A stretch of 64,000 bases of DNA, from positions 99,978-163,977 of the forward strand of contig VRVR01000035.1 of the NCBI GenBank assembly GCA_009859145.1. The letters are read 5' to 3'. The notes below the pieces were generated by a model. That model had not been told where the DNA came from. It ran no database searches and saw nothing but the letters and a program-made list of their open reading frames with translations. The stretch's first letter is position 1. The number at the start of each line of letters is the position of its first letter. Source of the stretch: Andalucia godoyi (lineage: Eukaryota > Discoba > Jakobea > Jakobida > Andaluciidae). Shown piece after piece: positions 61,545-64,000 of the stretch. The translations under genes were made by a program, and so were the position numbers.

Positions 61545-64000
61545 TCAGCGGGAGGTGTAGAATCCAGATCGCGCAGACTGGGCGCGTTTTCGGGCAGTCC
61601 CGATCTTCGACTGCAGTAATTTCTCCCATTCGTTCGTGTCCAGTTTGAATGGTGCAGCAGTAGCAGGAGCAGCAGTGCTGCTGTCGCGACGGGCAGTGCT
61701 GGACGAAGGATTGCTGCTGTACTTGTCCAGAATCGAACGCACAGACTTGATCGATTTTAGATCCAGCGAAGGGACAGAAGGAGCCTTCGAAAGGATCCCG
61801 GAGGGCGGGTGGATGGCTTGAGAATCTGCATTTCCGCTTCCGAGAAAATGCTGCTGCTGAGGATGATGGACTACGTGGTTGTGAGCATGGCTGCCGTCAT
61901 GTACCCATGCAGCTGACTGCGGTTGCCCGGGCAATGTGTTAGCCGACTGTGCTCTCTTGAAGGACAGGGGAACAGTGGAAAGTTTCATCAGACTTTGCAC
62001 AGACTCGACTTTCTCAGAATACGTCTGCCGAGAATTTTGCCGAAGCAGACGTGGAGGTTGCGCGGACACTTCTTCCGCCCGTCGGCGCTCAAGTGCGGGT
62101 CCCAAGTACAGTTTGGGTTCTTCCTTTCTCTGCATCTCGTAGGCTTCCTTGCGAACAACACCCGACGTTGAAGGCCGTCTTCGAGAAAACGACCATCCTT
62201 TCTCATCCGGATCAGCAGCAGCACGACCATGCACGAGAATGGAAGCAGAGTCAGGAAGCGGTGCGACCGCCACTGATTGTCCTGCAGTTGACGGCCGAAA
62301 TCGCGCCGACTGTGGTGGAGACGTAATCGTATTTCTCCGTGACTTAAGCAGCTTTTCGGCTGCGCTTGTGACGTTTGCATGGGAAGACCGTGACCGTGCG
62401 GATCGTGGAGATCCAGAAATACCTGCATTAACCGACAGATCCGAGACAGGAACGATGCCATCTGAGGAAAACACACGCTCCATCAGCTGCAGGTCGGGAA
62501 CTGGCTGCCGAGGAGCCGTGAATGGACGCGTTGCGGAAGCACGGGGACTGCCTAGCGATCCCGTTGCAGATGATTCAAATCCAGTTGCAGAGTCAGAAGA
62601 GTTCTGGCGCGCTGCATGTCCAGAAGAAGGGCGCTGAACGGGGGCTGCAGAATGGCTGTTCGTGGAGTTGGAGCGGGGAGATGCCACAGAAGAGGATGCA
62701 GAAGACGAGGACTTTGGTCGCAACTTGATTTTCTCTTCCGCATTTGGGTTCGGATTGGTGAGCTGACTAAAAGAAGCAGCTTCAATGGAGCCCATCTCCG
62801 AGTCAACATGGTACCGATGACCCGGTTCATCCGATTGATCTGCTAGCGCGGTGATTGCTTTTCTTTCAAGATCATTGTCCACACACCCATTTCGTTGCCC
62901 CTCCATTGAAAATGGTGCAAGATCAGACCGACGTTGCAGAGACTCCCTCTCCACTTCTCTCGTTAAAATGGGCTCGTCACTCCCACTTGCTGCCTCCTGT
63001 TCTGGAAGTAAAGGTCGATTCAAATCCAGCATGATCCCTTTCATTTGGCCAAGCGACAACTTTGAATGAGTTGACGGGTCCGAGCGATGGGAGACAAAAC
63101 TAGCCGTCAACGGGTCGCCCGTGGGTGCATGTCTGGAATCACGCCGTGGCACATGAAGAGAAGAGGTATACGAAACATCCGGAGAGCTGACTACGAAGCT
63201 ATCCGAATCACTGTTGTCGTCGCCATGTCGACTTGGGAAACGACGCTGCGGGGAGACGTCAATTTGCTCATCCTCCGAGGCAGAGTCGCTTTCGGAGTCA
63301 TCAAAATTGTGAAACCGATCCAAAATGTTCTTGCGCTCACGATCTCTTGCTGTTTCAGATCCTTCCGTGCACTTCAAAACATCGGACATGATGGTTAGTG
63401 ACTTGGGAAGATGCGGACTATGATGACTCTTCATCAGGGCATCTTCTTGCTGCCTCCGTGCCAAGATACTCTCCACATTGCTCGGCGTATTCTGCAATGA
63501 TGGTTCAAGACTGGATCTGTTCGAGAAACTCAAAGGATTCTTCAATCGGCGACTGAATGGAGAGAGCGGATCTGTAAAATCAAACGATGCCGAACGCGCG
63601 CCGGTAATCGCATGAACCGGTAGTTCATCTGGTCTTTTTCGCTTGTGCTCTTTGTGTTTGTGTTGAAGAAATTCTTCCTCATCAGTGGAATACGCAGCGT
63701 CCACTCTACTCTTGCTGTTCTTGCGAACCGGTGACGCAGATGCATTTTGGCTCGTCATACTGCGTTTGCGCAAAACGTCATTAACCTTGCCTTTGAACTG
63801 CGAATACGAGTCGTGGGACAAGCTGAGCGAGCGCGACCTTGGAGGAGTCGACGAACTTTTCCCTTGGATGCGCAGCAGATTTAACGCAGACTCGGCACGA
63901 CCACGACCACGACCAAGACCGAATGCAGACGGCGGAGATTCGCGGGAGTCGAGAGACTCGGCATTCAGAGTTGCTCTAGACAAAGAAAGTGTGCTCAAGG
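61545..64000 (-). CDS. Ser-rich disordered protein, 5' end beyond the window
   Basis: Partial: more than 817 residues and open to the right edge. The first in-frame ATG is 80 codons in, and the frame runs to the window end, so the true start lies outside. The whole is low-complexity and Ser/Arg/Pro-rich with many Ser-Pro and Arg-Ser sites ('SRSLSLSHDSYSQFKGK'). Two short conserved-looking segments stand out near the C terminus: 'SLKSIKSVRSIL'-type (around 'LDLKSIKSVRSILDKY') and 'FKLDTNEWEKLLQSKIGTAR'. No domain is recognised. The shared style with the 55859-57148 gene suggests a common class of disordered regulators, but no homology between them is claimed. Confidence 0.6.
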   Translation of the reverse strand, partial: LSTLSLSRATLNAESLDSRESPPSAFGLGRGRGRAESALNLLRIQGKSSSTPPRSRSLSLSHDSYSQFKGKVNDVLRKRSMTSQNASASPVRKNSKSRVDAAYSTDEEEFLQHKHKEHKRKRPDELPVHAITGARSASFDFTDPLSPFSRRLKNPLSFSNRSSLEPSLQNTPSNVESILARRQQEDALMKSHHSPHLPKSLTIMSDVLKCTEGSETARDRERKNILDRFHNFDDSESDSASEDEQIDVSPQRRFPSRHGDDNSDSDSFVVSSPDVSYTSSLHVPRRDSRHAPTGDPLTASFVSHRSDPSTHSKLSLGQMKGIMLDLNRPLLPEQEAASGSDEPILTREVERESLQRRSDLAPFSMEGQRNGCVDNDLERKAITALADQSDEPGHRYHVDSEMGSIEAASFSQLTNPNPNAEEKIKLRPKSSSSASSSVASPRSNSTNSHSAAPVQRPSSGHAARQNSSDSATGFESSATGSLGSPRASATRPFTAPRQPVPDLQLMERVFSSDGIVPVSDLSVNAGISGSPRSARSRSSHANVTSAAEKLLKSRRNTITSPPQSARFRPSTAGQSVAVAPLPDSASILVHGRAAADPDEKGWSFSRRRPSTSGVVRKEAYEMQRKEEPKLYLGPALERRRAEEVSAQPPRLLRQNSRQTYSEKVESVQSLMKLSTVPLSFKRAQSANTLPGQPQSAAWVHDGSHAHNHVVHHPQQQHFLGSGNADSQAIHPPSGILSKAPSVPSLDLKSIKSVRSILDKYSSNPSSSTARRDSSTAAPATAAPFKLDTNEWEKLLQSKIGTARKRAQSARSGFYTSR

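Overview
The window is nuclear DNA from a compact, intron-poor, gene-dense unicellular eukaryote. The evidence is spliceosomal GT-AG introns (with GTATGT or GTTTGT donors and, in one case, a CTAAC branch point), eukaryote-only complexes (Mediator, TFIIH, Smc5/6, tri-snRNP, ESCRT, GPI transamidase, mitochondrial import and inner-membrane protease), and short promoters between divergent genes. An EF-hand/WD40 protein of the axonemal CFAP337 (WDR49) type suggests a flagellated lineage. Nothing in the sequence fixes the taxon, and I do not name one. There are no bacterial-style operons, rRNA genes, CRISPR arrays or recognisable tRNAs.

Layout, left to right. 0-10 kb: a WD40 protein, PIG-T (GPI transamidase), a very short Tom6-like import subunit, a 1450-residue spastizin-like solenoid and the tRNA thiolase CTU1. 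10-20 kb: a large HEAT-like/acidic protein whose intron is filled by a (CT)n tract, NSE3 and POLE2 head to head, then RAD51. 20-30 kb: a decayed TnpB/Fanzor nuclease fragment, CHMP3, phosphatidylserine decarboxylase, an F-box protein with a GTPase-like domain, an FLX1/SLC25A32 carrier, TMEM234, VTA1 and an ArsB/NhaD-type permease. 30-38.9 kb: a Slo-type K+ channel, CFAP337-like protein, two unresolved gaps and a second TnpB/Fanzor relic. 38.9-50 kb: NUDT22, long-chain acyl-CoA synthetase, topoisomerase II, a glutaredoxin-like protein, TFIIH p62 and an orphan. 50-64 kb: an orphan, MED16 (three 5' introns), ribosomal protein P1, SART1/Snu66, IMP2 and two Ser-rich disordered proteins, the last running off the right edge.

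Together these are mostly housekeeping genes: replication and repair (POLE2, RAD51, TOP2, NSE3), transcription and splicing (MED16, TFIIH p62, SART1), membrane traffic (CHMP3, VTA1, spastizin-like) and mitochondrial biogenesis (Tom6, IMP2, PSD, FLX1). The replication/repair genes share E2F-like TTTCCCGC-type motifs about 180-300 bp upstream of their start codons.

The most unusual contents are the two independent relics of TnpB/Fanzor-type RNA-guided nucleases (about 19819-20160 minus and 38395-38732 plus), each keeping the zinc-ribbon and RuvC-III motifs but broken by a small indel or duplication, and the 43-codon Tom6-like gene. Five genes have atypical features or unrecognised domains. Several gaps of 0.8-1.4 kb carry coding-like stretches that I could not assemble into genes, and these are described as such.
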